From Pseudaminobacter sp047739745 (GTDB lineage Bacteria > Pseudomonadota > Alphaproteobacteria > Rhizobiales > Rhizobiaceae), in contig NZ_JBLLVA010000016.1 in assembly GCF_047739745.1 (NCBI RefSeq), positions 1 to 64,000 on the forward strand: a DNA stretch of 64,000 bases. Reading direction: 5' to 3'. Below are positions 9,005-15,741 of this stretch, in pieces; position 1 is the stretch's first letter; every line of letters starts with the position of its first letter. The notes under the pieces were generated by a model. The model was not told where the DNA came from. It saw only the letters and a program-made list of their open reading frames with translations, and did no database searches. The position numbers and the translations under genes are program-made.

Positions 9005-9580
9005 GTGCGACTACATCGATTTATGAAACGAGACGACGGAGGCGTGGTCAACAACCCGTTGCGCGCCAACATTGCATTGACGCTTGAGCGGGAGAGAGCC
9101 AGACGCGGCCTATCCCATATGCACATGGCCGAACTGTTTCGGACCGCCGAGGGCGAAAAACTGGCCTATCGAACCTACATTCAGACTGTGCGTCAGAAAA
9201 ATAATGTCACATTGACGACGCTACAGATCATGGCAAACGGCTTGCAAGTGTCTTTCGCAGGACTGCTCGCCGGCAGTAAGAAAGTTCCGGATCGGGCGCA
9301 TCGGTTGGACGACAATGCGATCCGCAAGCGGCTGGCGCACATCATCGATTTTGAGCGACAACGACGTAATTTGCACCGCTATGAGATGGCCGAGCTCATC
9401 GGCGTAGCGGAGGCGACATACATGAAACTCGAACGCGCGAGTGGCAATATCAGCGTGGACACGATTGCGGCGATCGCCAAGGCGTTGAAACTTGATCCGG
9501 CGACCTTCCTCTTTTCCGAAAAGAACCCGCCTGGCAGAGCCGACACCTCGCCCCCCACGAGTGTTCCTAAAGGGCCATAA
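9005..9580 (+). CDS. Transcriptional regulator with two XRE-type helix-turn-helix domains
   Basis: A 191-residue protein with two tandem XRE-like segments. The first, about residues 17-85, reads NIALTLERERARRGLSHMHM with an odd extended loop. The second, about residues 107-165, reads IIDFERQRRNLHRYEMAELI, then EATYMKLERASGNISVDTIA and ALKLDPATFLF, a clear Cro/C1-type domain. The GTG start at 9005 is chosen from AAGG seven bases upstream; an ATG at 9023 is the alternative. It is divergent from the TrbM-like gene, with an operator-like motif between them that recurs before virB1. It is therefore the best candidate regulator of the transfer genes; that link is inferred. Confidence 0.8.
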   Translation: MRLHRFMKRDDGGVVNNPLRANIALTLERERARRGLSHMHMAELFRTAEGEKLAYRTYIQTVRQKNNVTLTTLQIMANGLQVSFAGLLAGSKKVPDRAHRLDDNAIRKRLAHIIDFERQRRNLHRYEMAELIGVAEATYMKLERASGNISVDTIAAIAKALKLDPATFLFSEKNPPGRADTSPPTSVPKGP

Positions 9581-9740
9581 TTCGCCCAGCGCCGGCGTCG
9601 CTCCTTTGCCCTGCCGGTCAGGCCCGGCGGCCGACTAGCGCCCCCCGCCGCGGCTGTCGGGCCGCTGCTGTCAGCGTCGGCTGTTAGCGGCGGGAATGAT
9701 AACAGGACTTTGACAAGATGACGACCGGCCAAAGCCAAAC

Positions 9741-10766
9741 TCATGCTCGCCGGGCCGACTTGTCAGCACGCGACAGAAACCGTTTCAAGCTCAAACCGGC
9801 CAATAAAATGTAAGGCGACATGGCGAGCGAATAGTGACCACAGTTTAATTTCAAAATATTTGGCCTAGCTCCGGCGTCCTTCAGCCTCTGCATGAACCTC
9901 TCCGATAGCTCTGGCAACACCACTTTGTCTCTCTTAGCCAACACGACATGAAGATCGAGATCAGGCCGCGCCAAACTATGTGCGTAATTCTCCAAGTTAA
10001 GTGGACCCCAGGCCCTTCTGAGATCGGTCAGCTCAATCTCAGGCTCAAGGCTATCACGTATCAATCGTGTCGCGCGACCCGTCCAAACCATATCCGCTAG
10101 ACTCCCGGCCGTCAGAAACAACGAGGCTTTTGACACAGCCGAGTCGTGCGCCGCGACCATCCCCGCAACCCAGGAGCCTAAGCTCATACCGAGAACCGAA
10201 ATCTCTCGATAGCCTTCGATCTTCAACCAACGTATGAGTTTTCGCCCATCCAACACTGCCTGCCTTACAGATTGGATCGTTCGACCGAGATTAGGGCTAA
10301 GCATATAGTCGGCGTGCACGGAGCCGGGACGGCTGCGTTCGAAGTGATAAGGCATAGCAATCTCGACAACCGTGATGCCACGCTGCGAGAAAAAATTGGC
10401 AATCTGACGATTCCGGGAGCTTGCATTCCAATGGTGAAAAATCACCAACGCCTGATCGAACGACCGGCTTTCTGTGATTTTCGCCGAGACGACATTGTTC
10501 TGTTCGATATCAGTAGAAATGTCCGATGGAAATTTGAGCCACCCATCTAGCTTTTCAAACCCCTGATCACTCACATTCGGGTCATCGAAAAAGGCTGGAT
10601 CAGCTACGGCCTGGTCCGCAAGGGCACAGAATTCCTCGATACTTTTTATCTTCTTCGCACCTGGAAAGGCGCGTTCCGCGTCAAGGGCGAAATCCGTTGG
10701 TTTCTTCCCTTCCTCACCGCGTCGCGCCCGCCGCTCATCCCAACGATCAAGCCAACTATGATACAC
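9741..10766 (-). CDS. Alpha/beta hydrolase (ABHD18-like)
   Basis: A 341-residue alpha/beta-hydrolase fold protein. The nucleophile elbow is GMSLGSWVAGM (GxSxG, about residues 194-204), preceded by the oxyanion strand ALVIFHHWNASSRN. An Asp-bearing strand follows (LHVVLAKRDKVV), and the catalytic His is likely in LKLNCGHYSLAMSPYIL near the C-terminus. The HHWN-type motif recalls the ABHD18 (abhydrolase_18) family of unknown substrate. There is no signal peptide, so it is cytoplasmic. The GTG start overlaps the end of the RcgA-like gene by 11 bases, so the two are translationally coupled and probably act together. Confidence 0.75.
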   Translation of the reverse strand: MYHSWLDRWDERRARRGEEGKKPTDFALDAERAFPGAKKIKSIEEFCALADQAVADPAFFDDPNVSDQGFEKLDGWLKFPSDISTDIEQNNVVSAKITESRSFDQALVIFHHWNASSRNRQIANFFSQRGITVVEIAMPYHFERSRPGSVHADYMLSPNLGRTIQSVRQAVLDGRKLIRWLKIEGYREISVLGMSLGSWVAGMVAAHDSAVSKASLFLTAGSLADMVWTGRATRLIRDSLEPEIELTDLRRAWGPLNLENYAHSLARPDLDLHVVLAKRDKVVLPELSERFMQRLKDAGARPNILKLNCGHYSLAMSPYILLAGLSLKRFLSRADKSARRA

Positions 10767-12372
10767 TCTGATTGTTTCCTAACTTACTCGCTTGCCCTCG
10801 CCCCAACCCTGGATCAAACAGGCCGTATATTGCGAACAGCACTCCAACGCCCAGAAGGATCGAAAAGCCAGAAAATGCATCGATCAGCAAATAGCTAGCC
10901 ACGAGTAACGCTACGATCACTGACATCCTCCACAAATACATACAAAACCGACGCTCGACACCTAAACGGATGGAGCCGTACAGAAATACAACACAGGTCG
11001 AAATAGCGATAAGAAGGCTACTGTAATGGGTCGGCCTACGGTAGATGATCCCGGCGCTCACATCATTGCGCTCATAAACGGCGGAAGACATATCGCCGAC
11101 CAACCAAGACACAATATTCTCTCCACGCGATGTCAGGTAAGCACTCTGGAGCTTCATTACTATGGCGATCAGAAGCCCCAAAACAGTACACCGAAAAATC
11201 GCACGCATAACCCTGAGGCTGGCTTCATGGAGCTCGTGTTGATAATCCACCTCCGGCCGATTACTCGCTGCTTCTCCAATTCTCCAAAGATCATGGATCA
11301 CCGTATAAAGCAAAATGAGGCCTACGAAGAACAGATAAAAACAGAGGCACATATACAGGTAAGCGAGCCCCGTGAAAACGATTGCTTCCGGCACCGATAT
11401 AACCTCAGGGCGCACAATCGCTAACGAGCCCCAATCCGTCGCATAGTTGCCACCACCTTTGAGCAACGGGATTAAAGACACGCCGATCCACTGAAAAAGA
11501 CCGGCGAACACCACACAAATCAAAAAAACCGCCCAATATGAATACGAAGAAGCTTGTACGGTGCGAGCCCAGGCATCATCGCTTTTCATCTTGTCGCCCT
11601 GCGCTACAAGCTTTGGGCGGCCTTCGTCTTTCCAAAAGGTCACCAGCTCGGTCACGAAGGCAAAAAACAGTGGCAAAAATACCATGAAGACGAATGTCCA
11701 ATTCGCCGTCCAAAGAAACCCAACCTGCTTGACGACGCCATCCGCCCGGTCATACGTCACGCTGTGAATCCCCGTAAGATACGACAAAAACCCAAGAGCG
11801 GTGACGCCCGCAAACACCGACGTCGGTAAATTCAGGGGAGATCCGCGACTAAAAAACGCCTCCGATTTCCTCGCCAAACTAAAACGCCGGCTCGGCCCCT
11901 TGGGGTCAGTATCCAGTGTCAGCTCTACCGGGGAGTCTGTCTCGTCGTCGAAGGGCGCAGTCGGTGCCGTACCTGGAATCTCCTGTGCAACGCTGCTTCC
12001 GGCCCTCCTCCATTCTCGTCTCTTGGCCGATAACCGCGATTGCGCCTCACTAAGCTCAATCTGCCATTCGCTAGTTGCGACCGGATCATCGCATCCAAAA
12101 ATCCTGGCCAGCCAACGAATGTTGGCAATGCTAATTCCCTTCTCGTTCTCTTGAAACCAAAGCTGCACCGTTCGCAGATCGACCCCAACCCGGTTGGAAT
12201 CAATCAGTGAAATCGCCTCTGCAAGGAGCTCGGGCGTCCATGGGCCAGCAGGAAACCCGTCTTTGGCCAACAGTCGACCCGCACCCGCCGCCGCCAGTCG
12301 TTTGAATAATTCTTTGAAATCACTCCCGTCTCTCGGCGGAGGGAGAAATAACTTTCCGTTCCTAAACAACAA
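10756..12372 (-). CDS. RcgA-like multi-pass membrane protein
   Basis: A 538-residue protein. The N-terminal 130 or so residues are soluble and regulator-like (WTPELLAEAISLIDSNRVGV, LRTVQLWFQENEKGISIANI, RWLARIFGCDDP), resembling a helix-turn-helix that counts position of a regulated gene. From about residue 190 there are roughly eight hydrophobic segments, for example FVFMVFLPLFFAFVTELVTF and YSSLLIAISTCVVFLYGSI. This arrangement matches, from memory, the RcgA family of putative transporters linked to conjugation in rhizobial plasmids. It is the first gene of a two-gene unit with the hydrolase. The function is unknown; a signal-sensing or export role is inferred. Confidence 0.6.
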   Translation of the reverse strand: MLFRNGKLFLPPPRDGSDFKELFKRLAAAGAGRLLAKDGFPAGPWTPELLAEAISLIDSNRVGVDLRTVQLWFQENEKGISIANIRWLARIFGCDDPVATSEWQIELSEAQSRLSAKRREWRRAGSSVAQEIPGTAPTAPFDDETDSPVELTLDTDPKGPSRRFSLARKSEAFFSRGSPLNLPTSVFAGVTALGFLSYLTGIHSVTYDRADGVVKQVGFLWTANWTFVFMVFLPLFFAFVTELVTFWKDEGRPKLVAQGDKMKSDDAWARTVQASSYSYWAVFLICVVFAGLFQWIGVSLIPLLKGGGNYATDWGSLAIVRPEVISVPEAIVFTGLAYLYMCLCFYLFFVGLILLYTVIHDLWRIGEAASNRPEVDYQHELHEASLRVMRAIFRCTVLGLLIAIVMKLQSAYLTSRGENIVSWLVGDMSSAVYERNDVSAGIIYRRPTHYSSLLIAISTCVVFLYGSIRLGVERRFCMYLWRMSVIVALLVASYLLIDAFSGFSILLGVGVLFAIYGLFDPGLGRGQASKLGNNQSVS

Positions 12373-12732
12373 CTTATAGGCTCTAGTTTCGTTCCGTTTC
12401 GCTAGGCTTCGTATCCTATCGTGCCTTCGTCCTCAATCAACGTTTTTATCAACTCGATTTTGGCCGGCAAGGGAGAAGATCGGATGACGGGTGTCCCGCT
12501 GGAGAGGCTGAACGCGGTTGCTGCGTGGGAAATGTTTCGCAAACCGCCGGCCAAGGGCAATTTCGACTACAATCTGAAACGTTTGTCTGGTGGCAGGGTA
12601 GTGTGACCGCATGAGCGAAAAGTAGCGGTAGCCAGGGCTTCGGGAGCCCGAGAAGCAGAGGATGAACCCATCCCTATTTTTCTCGCCTCCCCAGGTATCA
12701 TTTACGAATTGTCATGCGCGTGGAGCCGGTCG
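12373..12732. other. Intergenic region with no confident gene
   Basis: A possible 61-codon GTG-start frame (12421-12606) has no clear ribosome-binding site and no domain I recognise. A small stem-loop (GGGCT-TCGGG-AGCCC) lies near 12637-12651. Divergent promoters for the RcgA-like gene on the left and the small protein on the right must lie here. Confidence 0.3.
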
Positions 12733-13077
12733 ATGCCCATTCAAGTGGTCTGTAACAACGGAGTGATGGAAGAGCCCGATGGGGTCGCGAATCTGCTCGC
12801 GGCGCATCGTCATGCAGTCGCCATGGTTGAACGTCTCGGCAAGCGATGGCTGAGGGCCGAAGGGCCGGACGCGACTCTGATCGGCCGGCGATTGGATTCG
12901 GTCATGGCGGAGGAGGCTATCGCGCGTCGGCGCGCCGCCGCTGCGCCGGTGGCCGATGTCGTTGAGATGAAAATGAAGGCAGCTTATTTCCGGCGGTTGT
13001 TGGGGAACGACTGGTGCGAGGTTGATGTCGACGATTTTCGCGCGTTGCTCGGTTCTTTTGCGAAACTGCAGTCCTAG
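12733..13077 (+). CDS. Hypothetical helical protein
   Basis: A 114-residue soluble protein I do not recognise. It is rich in Arg, Ala and Val and predicted mostly helical (AAHRHAVAMVERLGKRWLRA, RRRAAAAPVADVVEMKMKA). The ATG at 12733 has GGAG at a good distance, so it is preferred over an in-frame TTG at 12709. The gene converges with the small membrane protein on the other strand, overlapping its end by four bases. No function can be assigned. Confidence 0.55.
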   Translation: MPIQVVCNNGVMEEPDGVANLLAAHRHAVAMVERLGKRWLRAEGPDATLIGRRLDSVMAEEAIARRRAAAAPVADVVEMKMKAAYFRRLLGNDWCEVDVDDFRALLGSFAKLQS

Positions 13078-13238
13078 GAGAAGAGCGCTGAAATCCATGA
13101 GGCCACGGTATTCCAGGCCGCATAGATTCCTGCCGGCACCAAGATGATTGCGATGAGAGCGACAGCATCGCCGATGGCGCCGTCAGTGCGTCCTTCCACG
13201 GGATAGTAATATCTGTGCGCATCATCGTCGTGCTTCAT
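13074..13238 (-). CDS. Small single-span membrane protein
   Basis: A 54-residue protein starting MKHDDDAHRYYYPVEGRTDG, then one hydrophobic segment (AVALIAIILVPAGIYAAWNT) and a short tail. The start is chosen because GGAGAGA lies upstream and its ATG overlaps the stop of the nuclease-like gene (ATGA), the usual sign of translational coupling. It is last in a three-gene minus-strand operon divergent from virB1. An inner-membrane accessory of the transfer apparatus is possible, but nothing in the sequence proves it. Confidence 0.65.
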   Translation of the reverse strand: MKHDDDAHRYYYPVEGRTDGAIGDAVALIAIILVPAGIYAAWNTVASWISALFS

Positions 13239-13777
13239 TGTTGTCTCTCCGAACGCTTGTTTAGCAGCAGCTGCACAGGATGCTGAAACGTCGTGCCCCA
13301 CAAACCCGCACGTTTCATCTTAGCGTTGATTTCCGCGACGAGGTAGTTCTCATTGACGGCTTTGCCCTTTGCTGTCGTTGCGGCAAACGCATATCCGGTC
13401 GCTATGAGCGCGGTGCCAACGTCAATTGTTTCGCCATTGAGCTGCGCACCGCACACGACAAAAACCGCCTTGTCCAGGGCGTGGCCGATTGGCTGGCACG
13501 TAACCGCCGCGCTGTCGAACAGCGCTGCCAGATGCGCCAGCGAGGTGTTCCCGCAATCGATTTTGTTCCCATTTGGCTCTTCGGCTGATGTGCCTCGAAG
13601 ACATGACTGGACGCCATAGAGGCGGAAAAGGTGATCTCCGTCACGCCATGTATCTCCAGTCAGCAGTTGAGCTGATTTCGATACCGCGAGGGGCACGGCA
13701 GACTCCGATGCATCCTGGGCCTGTGCCGATGCACACAACCGAAATGCGGCCAGCACTGCGAAGCTCGCCCGCTTCAT
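13235..13777 (-). CDS. Secreted thermonuclease-like (SNase-fold) protein
   Basis: A 180-residue protein with signal peptide (MKRASFAVLAAFRLCASAQA). The body resembles the staphylococcal-nuclease (thermonuclease) family: DTWRDGDHLFRLYGVQSC at the start, LIATGYAFAA, and the final helix NENYLVAEINAKMKRAGLW. The catalytic Arg/Asp/Glu set of true nucleases is not clearly present (RLYGVQSCLRG replaces the usual RL.GID.PE), so it may bind but not cut nucleic acid. Periplasmic SNase-like proteins are frequent beside rhizobial VirB loci. Both ends overlap its neighbours by ATGA. Confidence 0.7.
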   Translation of the reverse strand: MKRASFAVLAAFRLCASAQAQDASESAVPLAVSKSAQLLTGDTWRDGDHLFRLYGVQSCLRGTSAEEPNGNKIDCGNTSLAHLAALFDSAAVTCQPIGHALDKAVFVVCGAQLNGETIDVGTALIATGYAFAATTAKGKAVNENYLVAEINAKMKRAGLWGTTFQHPVQLLLNKRSERQQ

Positions 13778-14376
13778 TCCTGGAACTGTCCACCGAGTTC
13801 GGCGGAATGCTCGAGATCCGGGCGCAGCGACTTGCCGTCCTTGTTGCGTCCGATCGCCGCCATGTCGAAAAAAACCATTTCGTCGTCGTCGTAGGCGACG
13901 TTGTACGGGTCGTTTGCGTTACCCGCACCCACGAGCGAGAAGCACGAGACAGCGTCGGGTTCACCCTTCCTGCTTTGCAGCACGAGTGTTTTGCAAAGCA
14001 CGACGGATGCACGATCGTTGTAGATCGCCTCTTCGTAGTCCTGCGCGGCTTTCGTGCAGTCCCACTGCTGCGTCTTGTACGCAATCTTCGGTTTTGGGCA
14101 GGCGGCAAGGCCGCGCAGCCGGTACGTCACGCCGTTGACGACGCGCTCGGTCGCCGACGGCACTTTAACTGGCCCGATGAGAGCGGCCGCGTCGCGCTGA
14201 AAGAGCGCGCCTTTCCCATCGTAGCGTTCATAGACGAACACCTTTTCGCCCGGCTTCGCAAACTGGAGCAGATAGTGCTCCGACGGCTGTGCGAAGGCGC
14301 TCGGGGCGTCGGCGCCAGCAGCATAAGCCAGGGTGCCCTGGAGCAGCAAGACCGTGCAAAGGGCCGTCTGTTTCAT
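13774..14376 (-). CDS. Secreted cysteine-containing protein of unknown function
   Basis: A 200-residue protein with a signal peptide (MKQTALCTVLLLQGTLAYAA). The mature part is unrecognised; it has four cysteines (LAACPKP, QWDCTKA, VVLCKTL, AVSCFSL) that could form two disulfides. The ATG at 14376 has AAGGACGG upstream, and a longer frame up to 14436 would run into the operator repeat. It is first in a three-gene operon (with the SNase-like and small membrane protein genes), divergent from virB1 and likely controlled by the same inverted repeat. Confidence 0.65.
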   Translation of the reverse strand: MKQTALCTVLLLQGTLAYAAGADAPSAFAQPSEHYLLQFAKPGEKVFVYERYDGKGALFQRDAAALIGPVKVPSATERVVNGVTYRLRGLAACPKPKIAYKTQQWDCTKAAQDYEEAIYNDRASVVLCKTLVLQSRKGEPDAVSCFSLVGAGNANDPYNVAYDDDEMVFFDMAAIGRNKDGKSLRPDLEHSAELGGQFQE

Positions 14377-14405
14377 CGAAATCCGTCCTTGTGATCGATA
14401 TCGTG

Positions 14406-14452
14406 TTGACACTTTACTAGGGCTGCGTGTAGCCATAGTAAAGTGTTAAATT
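14406..14452. promoter_or_regulatory. Divergent promoter/operator of the virB operon: 11-bp perfect inverted repeat
   Basis: ACACTTTACTA (14409-14419) and TAGTAAAGTGT (14436-14446) form a perfect 11-bp inverted repeat with a 16-base spacer. A TTGACA hexamer overlaps the left arm at 14406-14411, and TTAACA on the minus strand overlaps the right arm. It sits between virB1 and the divergent three-gene operon. The site at 8946-8964 matches the right arm. Operator function is inferred. Confidence 0.65.
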
Positions 14453-14463
14453 TTGGCGACAGT

Positions 14464-15117
14464 ATGAACACTCGATCCGCTCTTCTGCTCACGCTCTTTG
14501 GCGCCACGTTGCCGTTGCAAGCGCACGGCCGGGACCTGGCATCAGACCGCGTGGCAATCGCCTTTGCAACGCCGGCGCAAGGTCTTGCCGCGGCCGGGGC
14601 GCAAAGGCCGGGGGAGTGTAAGACCGTAAATCGGACCGAGGTCTCCCGACTTGTGCGTTCAATCGCGCAAGAGGAAGGCTTCGACGCCGATCTGGCCGAG
14701 ACAATTGCATGGGCCGAAAGCGATCTCGGCTCCAGTCAGGGTCCCTCAAAAGCCGGAGCCCTGGGAATCATGCAGCTGATGCCAGGCACGGCGGCCGATC
14801 TAGGGGTCAGCGACCGTTGCGATACACTGGCAAATGTCCGGGCTGGCCTTCGCTACCTGAAGTCGCTCTATGACGAATTCGGGGATCCGCTGCTGATGCT
14901 GGCGGCATACAACTCCGGGCCCAACAGCGTCTACAAGGCGCAGGGCATTCCGGTGAATCCGGAGACGGCGGAATACATCGTGAAAATACTGAACCGCTGG
15001 AAGTTCGGCGGTGTGGTGAAGAAGTCCGCCCTGACCAAATCCGAGACGCTCGCGGCCGCTCCGCCAGCAAGCGAGGACGCTTGGCAGGATGGTCATGTCA
15101 TGGATCTCGGCAACTGA
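14464..15117 (+). CDS. virB1: VirB1-like lytic transglycosylase
   Basis: A 217-residue periplasmic SLT-domain enzyme that would open the peptidoglycan for assembly of the secretion channel. It has a signal peptide (LLLTLFGATLPLQAHG). The SLT domain spans about residues 55-180: the catalytic Glu is in AWAESDLGSSQ, with GALGIMQLMPGTA, then RAGLRYLKSLYDEFGD and MLAAYNSGP. The ATG at 14464 is used; a GTG at 14443 inside the operator is the alternative. It is the first gene of the operon, 12 bases before virB2. Confidence 0.88.
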   Translation: MNTRSALLLTLFGATLPLQAHGRDLASDRVAIAFATPAQGLAAAGAQRPGECKTVNRTEVSRLVRSIAQEEGFDADLAETIAWAESDLGSSQGPSKAGALGIMQLMPGTAADLGVSDRCDTLANVRAGLRYLKSLYDEFGDPLLMLAAYNSGPNSVYKAQGIPVNPETAEYIVKILNRWKFGGVVKKSALTKSETLAAAPPASEDAWQDGHVMDLGN

Positions 15118-15129
15118 AAGGAGCCAAGT

Positions 15130-15444
15130 GTGGAATACAGGAAAGCGGGCAAATTTGCCCTGAAACTGGCCTTGGCCTCGGCGGTCGGAATAGCTCTCGC
15201 GCCAGCCACTGCGTATGCCCAGTCGGCGGCGCCAGTCGAAAACGTGCTGGAGTGGTTCGTCGGAGTTCTGCAGGGCAACATCGCGCGCTCATTCGCCATC
15301 ATCGCGGTCTGTTTTCTCGGCTTCCTCGCCATGACGGGCCGGCTGGCGTGGATGATGGCTTTTTCCATCATCATTGGCATCGCTCTCATCTTCGGCGCTG
15401 CCCAACTGGTGGATGCGGTTCGCGCGACCGCTGGAGGCAGCTGA
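15130..15444 (+). CDS. virB2: VirB2-like pilin subunit
   Basis: A 104-residue prepilin of the TrbC/VirB2 family, the expected major subunit of the conjugative pilus. It has a long signal sequence ending in PATAYAQ, then two hydrophobic helices (SFAIIAVCFLGFLAMTGR and FSIIIGIALIFGAAQLVDAV) joined by a short basic loop, as in all VirB2 pilins. The GTG start follows AAAGGAGCC. It sits between virB1 and virB3, with 3 bases before virB3. Confidence 0.88.
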   Translation: MEYRKAGKFALKLALASAVGIALAPATAYAQSAAPVENVLEWFVGVLQGNIARSFAIIAVCFLGFLAMTGRLAWMMAFSIIIGIALIFGAAQLVDAVRATAGGS

Positions 15445-15447
15445 GAC

Positions 15448-15741
15448 ATGGACGACGAGGAAGTCTATGTCGAGCCGGTCAGCCTGCCACTGACACGCCC
15501 CCCGATGAAATGGGGGGTGCGATATGAGGTTTTTGCCCTGAACGGCATCCTGGCGGTGATCGGTTTTATCGCCACGAGCAGCTTCATGCTCGGCCTTGGC
15601 GTGTTCGGCGTAGTGCATCTGGTCAGCGCATATCTGTGCCAGCGCGACCCCTACATGTTTCATATTTTCGAGCGGCGCGTCTCCAAACGCGGAGCGGTGG
15701 CGAACCTTACTTTCTGGGGGGCGAGGAGCTATTCGCCATGA
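15448..15741 (+). CDS. virB3: VirB3-like inner-membrane protein
   Basis: A 97-residue VirB3 family protein. The N-terminus has the family hallmark PVSLPLTRPPMKWGVRYEVF; one or two hydrophobic segments follow (ALNGILAVIGFIATSSFMLG, VFGVVHLVSAYLCQRDPY). VirB3 partners the VirB4 ATPase at the inner membrane. The TGA overlaps the ATG of virB4, so the two are translationally coupled. Confidence 0.88.
   Translation: MDDEEVYVEPVSLPLTRPPMKWGVRYEVFALNGILAVIGFIATSSFMLGLGVFGVVHLVSAYLCQRDPYMFHIFERRVSKRGAVANLTFWGARSYSP

Noticed and set aside
12421..12606. 61-codon GTG-start frame
   Set aside because: No ribosome-binding site and no recognisable domain; kept only as a note in the gap entry.
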